A stretch of DNA of 6,719 bases from Gammaproteobacteria bacterium (GCA_013288455.1 JABDBU010000034.1:1-6719); one strand, 5' to 3'; positions 1 through 6,249 are shown, numbered from the stretch's first letter. The notes: a model not told the origin generated them from the letters alone. Program-made: numbers and translations.

Positions 1-2
1 CC

Positions 3-1760
3 TATTTCTCAGAATTCCTACAACATCTATTTTATTATCTGCCACATGCACTAACTGCACAAACACTAACTGCACCAGCACTAGCTAAGCGCAAGGCCTA
101 TGTGAGAACCCTGTTAGCCGCAATACTTGAAAAATTTGGTGATTCTTTGTTCATAATGCCCAATTTCTGGGTAGATCCCAAGGAAGGATATACGGTGTTA
201 ATGGGCAGCGTGGGTGCTTGTGAACAAGATGACCAAAAACTAAGCATTGACCTGTTGAAGCGCATCAAAATGGATTGTAGGCTCGATCCAAAAGCTTTAT
301 GCGAACTTATACAAATAAAAAGCACGAATACGGGTTTTTCTGTCTTGATTTTAGCGTGTAGACATGGTCTCACGAATCTGGTTTCTGCATTACTACAGAC
401 TGCCAAAGACAAGCTTCCTCGCAATGAATTTTGGTCTTTTCTCACCTATAAGGATAGGTTTGGGTTTTCTCCCCTTAGCACAAGCTGTAAAGAGGGACAT
501 CTAGAGGTCGTAAAGACATTCTTGGAAGTTGCCGAGAGAAGCCTTTCTTCCGAGGAATTTCAGGATTTGCTCACCCAGCAGAATAATGATGGGTTTTCTC
601 CCCTTCTCACAAGCTGTAAAGAGGGACATCTAGAGGTCGTAAAGACATTCTTGGAAGTTGCCGAGAGAAGCCTTTCTTCCGAGGAATTTCAGGATTTGCT
701 CACCCATCAGGATAAGTGTGGGTTTTCTCCCCTTCTCACAAGCTGTAAAGCGGGACATCTAAAGGTCGTACAGATATTGTTGGAAGTTGCCAAAGACAAG
801 CTTCCTGACAATGAATTTCGGTCTTTTCTCACCCATAAGGATACGTTTAGGTTTTCTTCCCTTAACACAAGCTGTAAAGCGGGACATCTAAAGGTCGTAC
901 AGATATTGTTGGAAGTTGCCAAAGACAAGCTTCCTGACAATGAATTTCGGTCTTTTCTCACCAATAAGGATACGTTTAGGTTTTCTCCCCTTAACACAAG
1001 CTGTAAAGAGGGACATCTAGAGGTCGTAAAGACATTGTTGGACGTTGCCGAGAGAAGAAGCCTTTCTCCCGAGGAATTGCAGGATTTTCTCACCCATCAG
1101 GATAAGTTTGGGTTTTCTCCCCTTAGCACAAGCTGTATAGGGGGACATCTAAAGGTCGTACAGAGATTGTTGGAAGTTGCCAAGAGAAAGCTTTCCCCCG
1201 AGGCATTTCGGTATTTGCTCACCCAGCAGAATAATGATGGGTTTTCTGCATTTAATGCAAGCTGTAAAGCGGGACATCCGGAGATTGTAAAGTGCTTAGT
1301 GCATGCTTGGCGTGAGCTTGATGAGGATTGCAATGAAGAAGCCTTCAGAAAATTTCTTGAACAAAAAAACCGGCATGGATTTACTCCGCTGAATGCAGCA
1401 GCAAAGGCAGCGAGTGAATTAGCTTGTTCAGTTGATAATAACAGAAAACAGGATTACACCGATGTATTGGCCTATTTGCTTATATTAGGTGCAAATCCTG
1501 ATATACCAAATAAGAGAGGATATACGGCAAGACAAAACTGTCCTTCTTATGCTTCCTGGCCGCCGCGGCTGCTTGAAAATGCGGAAGATTCTAAGAAAAA
1601 TGAACTTAAGCCGTATCTATCTAACGTGTCGCGTCATGAGAAGTCTTGGTTTTTTAGGCCTGCTCCTTCTGCTAAACCTTTTCATTCTATCGGACATCAC
1701 CATACTATCAGACATCACCATAGATCTCGACATACTACTATGCGCACTCATAGGTGGTAG
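3..1760 (+). CDS. Ankyrin-repeat protein, 5' end outside window
   Basis: The frame has no stop from base 3 to the TAG at 1758-1760 and contains no ATG before the GTG at 102. That GTG lacks a convincing ribosome site, so the gene probably begins left of the window; 585 codons are visible. The first part encodes an Ala/Leu/Thr-rich stretch and a helical segment. A diverged ankyrin-like unit follows at about 189-335, then eight clear units at 336-1379 and a diverged last one at about 1380-1520. Each clear unit has the ankyrin helix pair (SPLxTSCKxGHLxVVxxLLEVA) followed by about 10 extra residues (for example RSLSSEEFQDLLT) before the turn, giving 43 residues instead of 33. The tail (about 1521-1757) is not ankyrin and ends His/Arg-rich. 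No signal peptide or membrane segment is visible. Ankyrin arrays mediate protein-protein binding, and in Legionellales many such proteins are type IV secretion effectors. The effector role is inference, since the C-terminus lacks the Glu-rich block common in Dot/Icm substrates. Confidence 0.85.
   Translation, partial: YFSEFLQHLFYYLPHALTAQTLTAPALAKRKAYVRTLLAAILEKFGDSLFIMPNFWVDPKEGYTVLMGSVGACEQDDQKLSIDLLKRIKMDCRLDPKALCELIQIKSTNTGFSVLILACRHGLTNLVSALLQTAKDKLPRNEFWSFLTYKDRFGFSPLSTSCKEGHLEVVKTFLEVAERSLSSEEFQDLLTQQNNDGFSPLLTSCKEGHLEVVKTFLEVAERSLSSEEFQDLLTHQDKCGFSPLLTSCKAGHLKVVQILLEVAKDKLPDNEFRSFLTHKDTFRFSSLNTSCKAGHLKVVQILLEVAKDKLPDNEFRSFLTNKDTFRFSPLNTSCKEGHLEVVKTLLDVAERRSLSPEELQDFLTHQDKFGFSPLSTSCIGGHLKVVQRLLEVAKRKLSPEAFRYLLTQQNNDGFSAFNASCKAGHPEIVKCLVHAWRELDEDCNEEAFRKFLEQKNRHGFTPLNAAAKAASELACSVDNNRKQDYTDVLAYLLILGANPDIPNKRGYTARQNCPSYASWPPRLLENAEDSKKNELKPYLSNVSRHEKSWFFRPAPSAKPFHSIGHHHTIRHHHRSRHTTMRTHRW
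49..86 (+). repeat. Degenerate 15-bp microrepeat in the ankyrin gene
   Basis: CACTAACTGCAC occurs at 49-60 and again at 64-75, and a degenerate third copy, CACTAGCT, starts at 79, giving a 15-bp period. In the open frame it encodes an Ala-Leu-Thr-Ala pattern with a five-residue period. The preserved frame supports the view that this stretch is coding and belongs to the ankyrin gene. It is short and could be chance. Confidence 0.4.
336..1379 (+). repeat. Tandem array of eight ankyrin-coding units of about 129 bp
   Basis: Units begin at the Phe codon at 336, 465, 594, 723, 852, 981, 1113 and 1242. Six are 129 bp; the one at 981 is 132 bp (one extra Arg codon) and the one at 1242 is 138 bp. By hand count, 465-593 and 594-722 differ at 7 of 129 positions, and 723-851 and 852-980 at 4 of 129. 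Two kinds of second half alternate: an AERSLSSEEFQDLLT type (units at 465, 594 and 981) and an AKDKLPxNEFxSFLT type (336, 723 and 852). The unit at 1113 is intermediate. DNA-level identity this high means recent duplication or gene conversion, and the array could easily vary in copy number or be collapsed in an assembly. Confidence 0.9.
1689..1724 (+). repeat. 18-bp repeat encoding the His-rich tail
   Basis: Two 18-bp units, 1689-1706 and 1707-1724, match at 15 of 18 positions by hand count. In the ankyrin frame they read IGHHHT and IRHHHR, followed by more His and Arg up to the stop at 1758. This makes the last 25 or so residues strongly basic and histidine-rich. Such a tail could bind metal or nucleic acid, or could be a by-product of the duplication. 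Confidence 0.55.
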
Positions 1761-1839
1761 GCTTATTGTTTTTCTTACATCATCTCGTCAGTGCTTAAGT
1801 ATCAACAACAACGCCCTAACAATAGATTTTTTTCACGCC

Positions 1840-1980
1840 TCACATCCGAGTAGGTAATACGAGATAAGGAAAGTCCATTGCATCCGCCAGCGTTCTGGCT
1901 ACGCTGTTGCTGTGCTCACCTAACAAAACACAGTTTTTAAATTTTAAACCTATTGCATTAGATATTGCATTAGAAAAATA
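1840..1980 (-). pseudogene. Possible gene remnant or intergenic repeat, 46 codons
   Basis: On the minus strand this stretch is open for 46 codons, from just after a stop at 1981-1983 to a TGA at 1840-1842. The downstream part reads like ordinary protein: GEHSNSVARTLADAMDFPY and then a hydrophobic end, LVLPTRM. It has no ATG in a suitable place and no ribosome site. The first residues (SNAISNAI) come from a 12-bp tandem duplication. The plus strand over the same patch is also open for about 25 codons, so the protein-like look may be coincidence. I do not recognise the family. It could be the 3' end of a decayed gene or a dispersed non-coding repeat. Confidence 0.2.
1951..1974 (+). repeat. Perfect 12-bp tandem duplication
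   Basis: TATTGCATTAGA is present twice back to back, at 1951-1962 and 1963-1974, with no mismatch. It sits about 95 bp upstream of the permease start in AT-rich DNA. It may be a slippage product, or a pair of protein-binding sites; the sequence does not decide. Confidence 0.7.
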
Positions 1981-2018
1981 TCATGATAGGGTAGATACAT
2001 TATCAACCTAACAAATCT

Positions 2019-2048
2019 TAGATAACTGACAGGGTTGTTTGATAAAAT
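2019..2048 (+). promoter_or_regulatory. Weak candidate sigma-70 promoter for the permease gene
   Basis: A -10-like TAAAAT lies at 2043-2048, and a -35-like TAGATA (4 of 6 to consensus) at 2019-2024, with an 18-bp spacer. The start codon follows about 20 bp later, which fits a short leader. The -35 is poor, and a better -35 match (CTGACA, 2026-2031) has no suitably spaced -10, so this is tentative. The ribosome site before the ATG is a weak AGG at 2063-2065. Confidence 0.3.
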
Positions 2049-2069
2049 AGAGATTATTACATAGGTAGC

Positions 2070-4064
2070 ATGTCTCTTCTTCAACGATCGATTCGCTTTT
2101 TTCTCGGCAAGCCTCGTAATCCATTCAAGTCAGGCGCACAACGCCACATTGCATTGATTGCCTTCCTTGCTTGGGTAGGTCTAGGGGCTGATGGACTTTC
2201 CTCTTCTTGCTACGGTCCAGAAGAGGCTTTTATCGCTTTAGGCCCTCATTATGCCTCGTTAGGCCTTTACATTGCCATTGCGACTATCCTGACTGTTTTC
2301 GTCATCGCTCTGGCCTACAATCAGGTCATTGCCCTATTTCCTAGTGGAGGCGGTGGTTACAAAGTAGCCACTCAACTACTAGGACCGTATGTTGGGCTTG
2401 TCTCTGGCTCTGCACTAATCGTAGACTATGTACTCACGATTACTATTTCTGTAGTCAGTGGCACAGATGCTCTCTTCAGTTTACTTCCTATGACATGGAT
2501 AGGTTATAAACTGTTTGCTGAAGCATGCATTATCGTTTTATTGATTGCACTTAATCTTCGTGGCATGAAAGAATCGATAAAAGTCGTGATGCCTATTTTT
2601 CTGGGATTCGTCGCTACACACTTTTTTTTAATTATTTACGGTGTCGTTTCCCACAACCGTGGCTTATCTGGCGTATTCGTTAATACAATACATAACACGC
2701 TACAGTTATCTCATCAAGTTGGTTGGGTATTTGTCGTTGCCTTGCTGTTACGCGCTTATTCCCTAGGAAGTGGAACATACACCGGAATTGAAGCGGTCTC
2801 AAACAACGTCAATCGCCTTGTGGAACCACGTGTACAGACTGGAAAATGGACGATGCTTTATATGGCGCTTTCCTTGAGCTTCACTGCCGGTGGCATTATT
2901 TTGCTCTATCTACTCTGGGAAGCACACCCTGTCTATGGCCAAACCCTCAACGCCGTCGTCTTTCATAAGATTTTAGGAGATTCTAGCGTCGGCCACAGCA
3001 TATTAACCGCTACCCTATTATTAGAAGCTGGGCTTTTACTCGTTGGAGCCAACACCGGTTTTTTAGCAGGCCCTAGTGTCCTGGCTAACATGGCTATTGA
3101 TAATTGGTTACCTAACCGTTTTCGTCATCTTTCCAGTCGTCTTGTAACACAAAACGGTATCATTGCTTTCGGATTAGCCGCTTTGCTCATTCTTTGGCTA
3201 AGTGACGGCCGTGTTTCCTGGCTAGTGATTCTCTATAGTATGAATGTTTTTATAACTTTTTCACTGGCTATCTTAGGCTTGTGTGTCTACTGGTTAAAAC
3301 ATAAGCAAACGGCGTCTCCGCATTGGTTAGCCCACTTCGGCTTCTCCGCCTTTGCCTTTTGCATTACCGCCAGCATTTTAGTCATAACCTTAATTTCGAA
3401 ATTTACCTTTGGGGGTTGGGTCACCGTCGTTATTACCAGCTTCGTGATCATCCTGTGCTTGCTTATCAAAAAACATTATACCTATGTGTATAAAAAATTA
3501 GTCAATATTGATTTATTGATGACGGGTGCACCCCTAAAAAAATCAAAGAAGATTGCCCAGTCTCTGCAAGCTAATAAAGCGACGGCTGTTATCATGGTAG
3601 GAAGGCATCGTGGAACCGGCTTATATAGTCTTTTGTGGATACTACATTCATTCCCGGGGCATTTTAAAAATTTTATTTTTTTAACCGTTGGGGTTGTGGA
3701 CGTCGAAAGCTTTAGTGCTCAAAAAGAATTGAAAGCGATGAAAGCATCGTCTAATAATATGTTGAATTATTTCGTTGCTTACTGTCAGCAACGAGGTTTA
3801 GCAGCAAAAGGGCTGGCAGCATATGGAACGGATATAGCGGGAGAGTTGACAACTTTATCGCAAAAAGTCATGCATGAGTTTCCGCATTCTATCTTCTTTG
3901 CAAGCAAATTGATTTTTGGCGAAGATGACTGGATAACGCGTTTCTTGCATAATGAAACTGCAGTAACGTTGCAACGCCGCTTAAATTTGCTCGGTGCACA
4001 GCTCGTTATTTTGCCGATGAAAGTAGATGTGGATTTTTACATGACAAACTTGCTGCCACTTTAA
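2070..4064 (+). CDS. APC-superfamily permease with C-terminal cytosolic domain (KimA-like)
   Basis: A 664-residue inner-membrane transporter. About 12 hydrophobic segments are visible, near residues 27-47, 63-85, 104-128, 145-163, 172-193, 217-240, 262-283, 310-333, 362-378, 383-409, 421-443 and 447-467. The first carries GLGADGLSSSCYGPEEA, matching the broken-helix substrate-binding region of APC transporters of the KimA/YdaO group. PSGGGGYKVA (91-100) and LVDY-like IVDYVLT (117-123) are also typical. Residues from about 470 to 664 form a soluble domain with a VIMVGRHRGTGLYS segment and end at PMKVDVDFY, resembling the nucleotide-binding-fold tail of KimA-type proteins. Characterised KimA imports potassium by proton symport, while other APC relatives carry amino acids, so the substrate is inferred only to family level. 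The length is close to KimA (about 600). The ATG at 2070 is preceded by a weak AGG. The gene stands alone: gaps of about 310 bp and 78 bp separate it from its same-strand neighbours. Confidence 0.85.
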   Translation: MSLLQRSIRFFLGKPRNPFKSGAQRHIALIAFLAWVGLGADGLSSSCYGPEEAFIALGPHYASLGLYIAIATILTVFVIALAYNQVIALFPSGGGGYKVATQLLGPYVGLVSGSALIVDYVLTITISVVSGTDALFSLLPMTWIGYKLFAEACIIVLLIALNLRGMKESIKVVMPIFLGFVATHFFLIIYGVVSHNRGLSGVFVNTIHNTLQLSHQVGWVFVVALLLRAYSLGSGTYTGIEAVSNNVNRLVEPRVQTGKWTMLYMALSLSFTAGGIILLYLLWEAHPVYGQTLNAVVFHKILGDSSVGHSILTATLLLEAGLLLVGANTGFLAGPSVLANMAIDNWLPNRFRHLSSRLVTQNGIIAFGLAALLILWLSDGRVSWLVILYSMNVFITFSLAILGLCVYWLKHKQTASPHWLAHFGFSAFAFCITASILVITLISKFTFGGWVTVVITSFVIILCLLIKKHYTYVYKKLVNIDLLMTGAPLKKSKKIAQSLQANKATAVIMVGRHRGTGLYSLLWILHSFPGHFKNFIFLTVGVVDVESFSAQKELKAMKASSNNMLNYFVAYCQQRGLAAKGLAAYGTDIAGELTTLSQKVMHEFPHSIFFASKLIFGEDDWITRFLHNETAVTLQRRLNLLGAQLVILPMKVDVDFYMTNLLPL

Positions 4065-4107
4065 GCGCAACGTTGGCCATTTGAGGAAAATTTTTTTGTA
4101 ACACAAA

Positions 4108-4141
4108 GTACTTGAAGTTGCGAATTCGCAACTTCAAGTAC
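4108..4141. repeat. Perfect 34-bp palindrome
   Basis: The half-site GTACTTGAAGTTGCGAA (4108-4124) is followed without a spacer by its exact reverse complement (4125-4141). Symmetry stops at the flanking bases. As RNA it would fold into a stem of about 15 bp with a four-base AATT loop. Neither side has a T run directly after the stem: the T tract at 4091-4097 lies before it on the plus strand. A standard intrinsic terminator for the permease gene is therefore not well supported. It ends one base before the ATG at 4143. It may be a dispersed palindromic element, a protein-binding operator or an RNA structure controlling the next gene. Confidence 0.95.
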
Positions 4142-4142
4142 A

Positions 4143-4601
4143 ATGGGTATATATAAACTGATGTTGGAAAGAACGCTCGACACTATTTTGCGACAACAAG
4201 ATCCGCAAAGTATACTAGGAATTATCCAAAACAAGGTATTAGAACTTAAAAAAATAGATCAAATATGGCAACAGACCGTACCCGCTGAGCTAAGCAAGCA
4301 CAGCCGCGTTGCTAATTTTCGCGATGGCTGTCTAGTCATAGAAATCGACAGCGCCGCTTGGGCGATGCGTTTACGATATCTGCTTTCGGACCTTATAACA
4401 GAATTGTCAGTATATGTCGCGCTACAGCGTCTCAAACAGATTGAATGGTATATACAACCGCACTACTATCACTCACCGTTAAAGCAAACTCGCCAATTAC
4501 CTATTCTGTCGGATGACAGCGCTCGATTGCTAAAACATACAGCAGCCAGCATAAAAACCAAACGACTACAAGAAGCCTTAATCAAACTTTCTAATCAATG
4601 A
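4143..4601 (+). CDS. dciA: DciA-family (DUF721) replicative helicase loader
   Basis: A 152-residue soluble protein with the DUF721 core at about residues 12-82. Visible landmarks are LxxIW (38-42), PAELSKHSRVANFRDGCLVIE (47-67) and the signature DSAAWAMRLRYL (69-80) with its conserved Trp73. DciA proteins act at the replication origin in bacteria without DnaC/DnaI, helping to load the replicative helicase DnaB. The C-terminal part (about 110-152) is variable and rich in basic residues, as is common in the family. The start is uncertain. The ATG at 4143 abuts the 34-bp palindrome and has no Shine-Dalgarno sequence; an in-frame ATG at 4161 lacks a clear one too. A TATATATAAA stretch (4148-4157) between them could be a -10 element for a very short or absent leader. 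The gene converges on era with a 59-bp gap. Confidence 0.8.
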   Translation: MGIYKLMLERTLDTILRQQDPQSILGIIQNKVLELKKIDQIWQQTVPAELSKHSRVANFRDGCLVIEIDSAAWAMRLRYLLSDLITELSVYVALQRLKQIEWYIQPHYYHSPLKQTRQLPILSDDSARLLKHTAASIKTKRLQEALIKLSNQ

Positions 4602-4625
4602 TAAGCTCCAACGAACTAAGGCCAA

Positions 4626-4650
4626 TTTATAAAGGCGCCCCCTCTATAAA
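4626..4650. terminator. Possible bidirectional terminator between dciA and era
   Basis: TTTATAAAGG (4626-4635), a CGCCC loop and CCTCTATAAA (4641-4650) form a 10-bp stem with one A-C mismatch. It lies in the 59-bp gap between convergent dciA and era, the expected place for a shared terminator. The AT ends of the stem supply only a few U residues for either transcript, with no long T run beyond, so this is a weak candidate. Confidence 0.4.
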
Positions 4651-4660
4651 AGAATACATT

Positions 4661-5548
4661 TCATTGATTTCTCCACAGGCTCTCTTCCTCTGACCACCCA
4701 GCCTTTATTTTTACCCATAGATGCAAGTAAACCTTTTTTCCAAAACGATGTTGCATATCTAGCCTTGCTTCGGTTCCTATTTTTTTCAATAACTCTCCTT
4801 TTTTTCCAATTATAATCGTTTTTTGCCCTGGACGTTCCGTTAAAATAACAGCCGCTATTCTGATCAGATCGGATTGCTCTTCAAACCGTTCAATTAAAAC
4901 GGTTAACCAATAAGGAAGCTCTTGGTACAAAGCACGCATGAGTTTTTCACGAATACACTCCGCTGCCCAGAAGTCTCGACTGTGCTGCGTGCATTGATCG
5001 GCCGGGTAACAAAACTCTGCTAATGGCAACTGTTCAGCGGCAATTTTTTCTAATTCCGCCACATTGTCTCCAGACTGCGCCGACAAAGGAACAATAGCCA
5101 AAAATGCCATTTTTTCACTACACTGCTGTAAGTAAGGAAGCAAGTCAATCTTATGTTTAATTTTATCAATTTTATTGATAATCAAAATCACTGGCTGATT
5201 TTGTTGTTTTAGTCGCTCTAAAATAGCCATATCTGCATCAGTCCAACGATCTACTTCGACCACAAACCCAATAACATCTACACTGGCTAACGCACTCACA
5301 GCACTACGCACCATTTCTCGACTTAAACGACGTTGAGTAGGTTTATGAAAACCCGGTGTATCAATGTATATACACTGAATATTTCCCTGGGTTTTAATGC
5401 CTATAATCTGCTGACGTGTAGTTTGCGGTTTTTCAGAAGTAATGCTTAGTTTTTCTCCTAAAATTTCATTCAGCAAAGTCGACTTACCTACATTGGCTCG
5501 CCCGATAATAGCGATGCTGCCACAGCGTGTGGTAACACTAGGTTGCAT
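4661..5548 (-). CDS. era: GTPase Era, 30S ribosome assembly
   Basis: A 295-residue protein, close to the usual length of about 300. Era is an essential GTPase that binds the 3' end of 16S rRNA and helps mature the 30S subunit at the inner face of the membrane. The GTPase motifs are all present: Walker A GRANVGKS (16-23), switch I QTTR (42-45), DTPG (63-66), NKID (125-128) and SA (156-157). The C-terminal KH RNA-binding domain occupies roughly 205-290, with its GxxG loop as GKKG (248-251), followed by EARLDMQ and LWVKIKAGW, which are Era hallmarks. The start ATG (5548-5546) lies 6 bp after the rnc stop. An AGGAA at 5565-5561, inside the end of rnc, is the nearest ribosome-site candidate, with a longish spacing of 12 bases. 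Translation is therefore probably coupled to rnc. It is the last gene of this cluster in the window. Confidence 0.97.
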   Translation of the reverse strand: MQPSVTTRCGSIAIIGRANVGKSTLLNEILGEKLSITSEKPQTTRQQIIGIKTQGNIQCIYIDTPGFHKPTQRRLSREMVRSAVSALASVDVIGFVVEVDRWTDADMAILERLKQQNQPVILIINKIDKIKHKIDLLPYLQQCSEKMAFLAIVPLSAQSGDNVAELEKIAAEQLPLAEFCYPADQCTQHSRDFWAAECIREKLMRALYQELPYWLTVLIERFEEQSDLIRIAAVILTERPGQKTIIIGKKGELLKKIGTEARLDMQHRFGKKVYLHLWVKIKAGWSEEESLWRNQ

Positions 5549-5554
5549 GGTCGT

Positions 5555-6244
5555 TTACGGTTCCTGGTCAGCTTCCAAAACAATTAAAATTTTTTCTGCC
5601 GCTTCTTGCTCTGCACGACGGCGACTACTGCCTATCCCTATAGCTCTATTTATTAATCCCTCAATCTGACATTCAACCTTAAATATTTGCTGATGTGCAG
5701 GCCCATCTAGAACTAAGATCGTATAAATGGGTAGAGGCAGTTGACGCGCTTGTAGATATTCCTGTAAACGTGTTTTTGAATCCTTTAGATCCGGGATCGT
5801 TTCCAGGTTTTCAAGTCGACCTGCGTACCAACGAAGAATACAAGTTTCACAAGCGTAGAATCCTCCATCTAAATAAATAGCACCAACTACTGCTTCCAAG
5901 CCATCTGCCAAAATTGATTTACGTTGCGCACCGCCGGTTTTTAACTCACCCGCACCTAAACGTAAGTATTTCCCTAATTCAAATTCCTTTGCTAAATCAG
6001 TCAAGGTCTCACCTCGAACGAGATTAGCACGCAACCGGCTCAATTCTCCTTCACGTGCCAATACATTTTGATGAAACAATGCCGCTGCAATCACAAAATT
6101 AAGGGCAGCATCCCCTAAGTATTCCAGACGCTCATTATTCTTGCTACCGAGAAAGCTACGATGACTCAGAGCGTCTTCTAATAGTTGAGGATTCTTAAAG
6201 TGATATCCCAAACGCTTGCACAAAGTTCCTAATTCTGATTTCAC
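5555..6244 (-). CDS. rnc: Ribonuclease III
   Basis: A 229-residue endonuclease that cuts double-stranded RNA, including rRNA precursors and some mRNAs. The N-terminal nuclease domain (about 1-150) has the signature NERLEYLGDAAL (37-48). Acidic residues Glu38, Glu41, Asp45, Glu65, Asp114 and Glu117 fall at the same numbers as the E. coli metal-binding and catalytic set. The C-terminal double-stranded RNA-binding domain (about 155-225) has DSKTRLQEYLQ and GSSRRRAEQEAAEKIL. The start is taken as the GTG at 6244-6242: it aligns with the usual N-terminus and has a strong TAAGGGGG five bases upstream. The ATG at 6248-6246 is in another frame. The gene sits 42 bp after lepB and 6 bp before era, in the conserved lepB-rnc-era order. 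RNase III often autoregulates this operon by cutting its leader; that leader is outside the window. Confidence 0.97.
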   Translation of the reverse strand: MKSELGTLCKRLGYHFKNPQLLEDALSHRSFLGSKNNERLEYLGDAALNFVIAAALFHQNVLAREGELSRLRANLVRGETLTDLAKEFELGKYLRLGAGELKTGGAQRKSILADGLEAVVGAIYLDGGFYACETCILRWYAGRLENLETIPDLKDSKTRLQEYLQARQLPLPIYTILVLDGPAHQQIFKVECQIEGLINRAIGIGSSRRRAEQEAAEKILIVLEADQEP

Positions 6245-6249
6245 CCATG

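Larger units (their letters stand above)
1761..2069. other. Intergenic gap between ankyrin gene and permease
   Basis: About 310 bp without a credible intact gene. It is mostly AT-rich, but roughly 1875-1920 is clearly GC-richer. That patch holds a short perfect hairpin, GCCAG (1886-1890), loop CGTT, CTGGC (1895-1899), which overlaps a competing pairing CAGCG (1888-1892) with CGCTG (1902-1906). A 10-bp palindrome TATCATGATA lies at 1979-1988. I see no hairpin followed by a T run that would end ankyrin-gene transcription. A possible gene remnant, a 12-bp tandem duplication and a weak promoter are listed separately. Confidence 0.6.

Noticed and set aside
98..445. Minus-strand open frame of 115 codons at the start of the ankyrin gene
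   Set aside because: It overlaps the ankyrin frame fully, resembles no family, and has no ribosome site; it is a shadow frame.
707..1333. Two minus-strand open frames (707-1093 and 1097-1333) opposite the ankyrin array
   Set aside because: They are the reverse reading of the 129-bp units, repeat with the same period, and have no independent start signal. They stay open only because the array is a multiple of three.
336..1379. CRISPR array, suggested by the regular repeats
   Set aside because: The units are contiguous, in frame, coding and about 129 bp long, with no short repeat/unique-spacer alternation.
1840..1930. Small structured RNA in the GC-richer patch
   Set aside because: Only a 5-bp stem and competing pairings are visible, with no promoter or T-run terminator, so there is too little to call an RNA gene.
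4065..4100. Terminator for the permease gene using the T tract at 4091-4097
   Set aside because: The bases before the T tract give no stem beyond very short matches such as AACGTT and TGGCCA, so I could not support an intrinsic terminator.
5442..5880. Plus-strand frames opposite era and rnc (5442-5669 and 5695-5880)
   Set aside because: Both lie inside well-conserved minus-strand genes with full motif sets, and their translations look like antisense readings.
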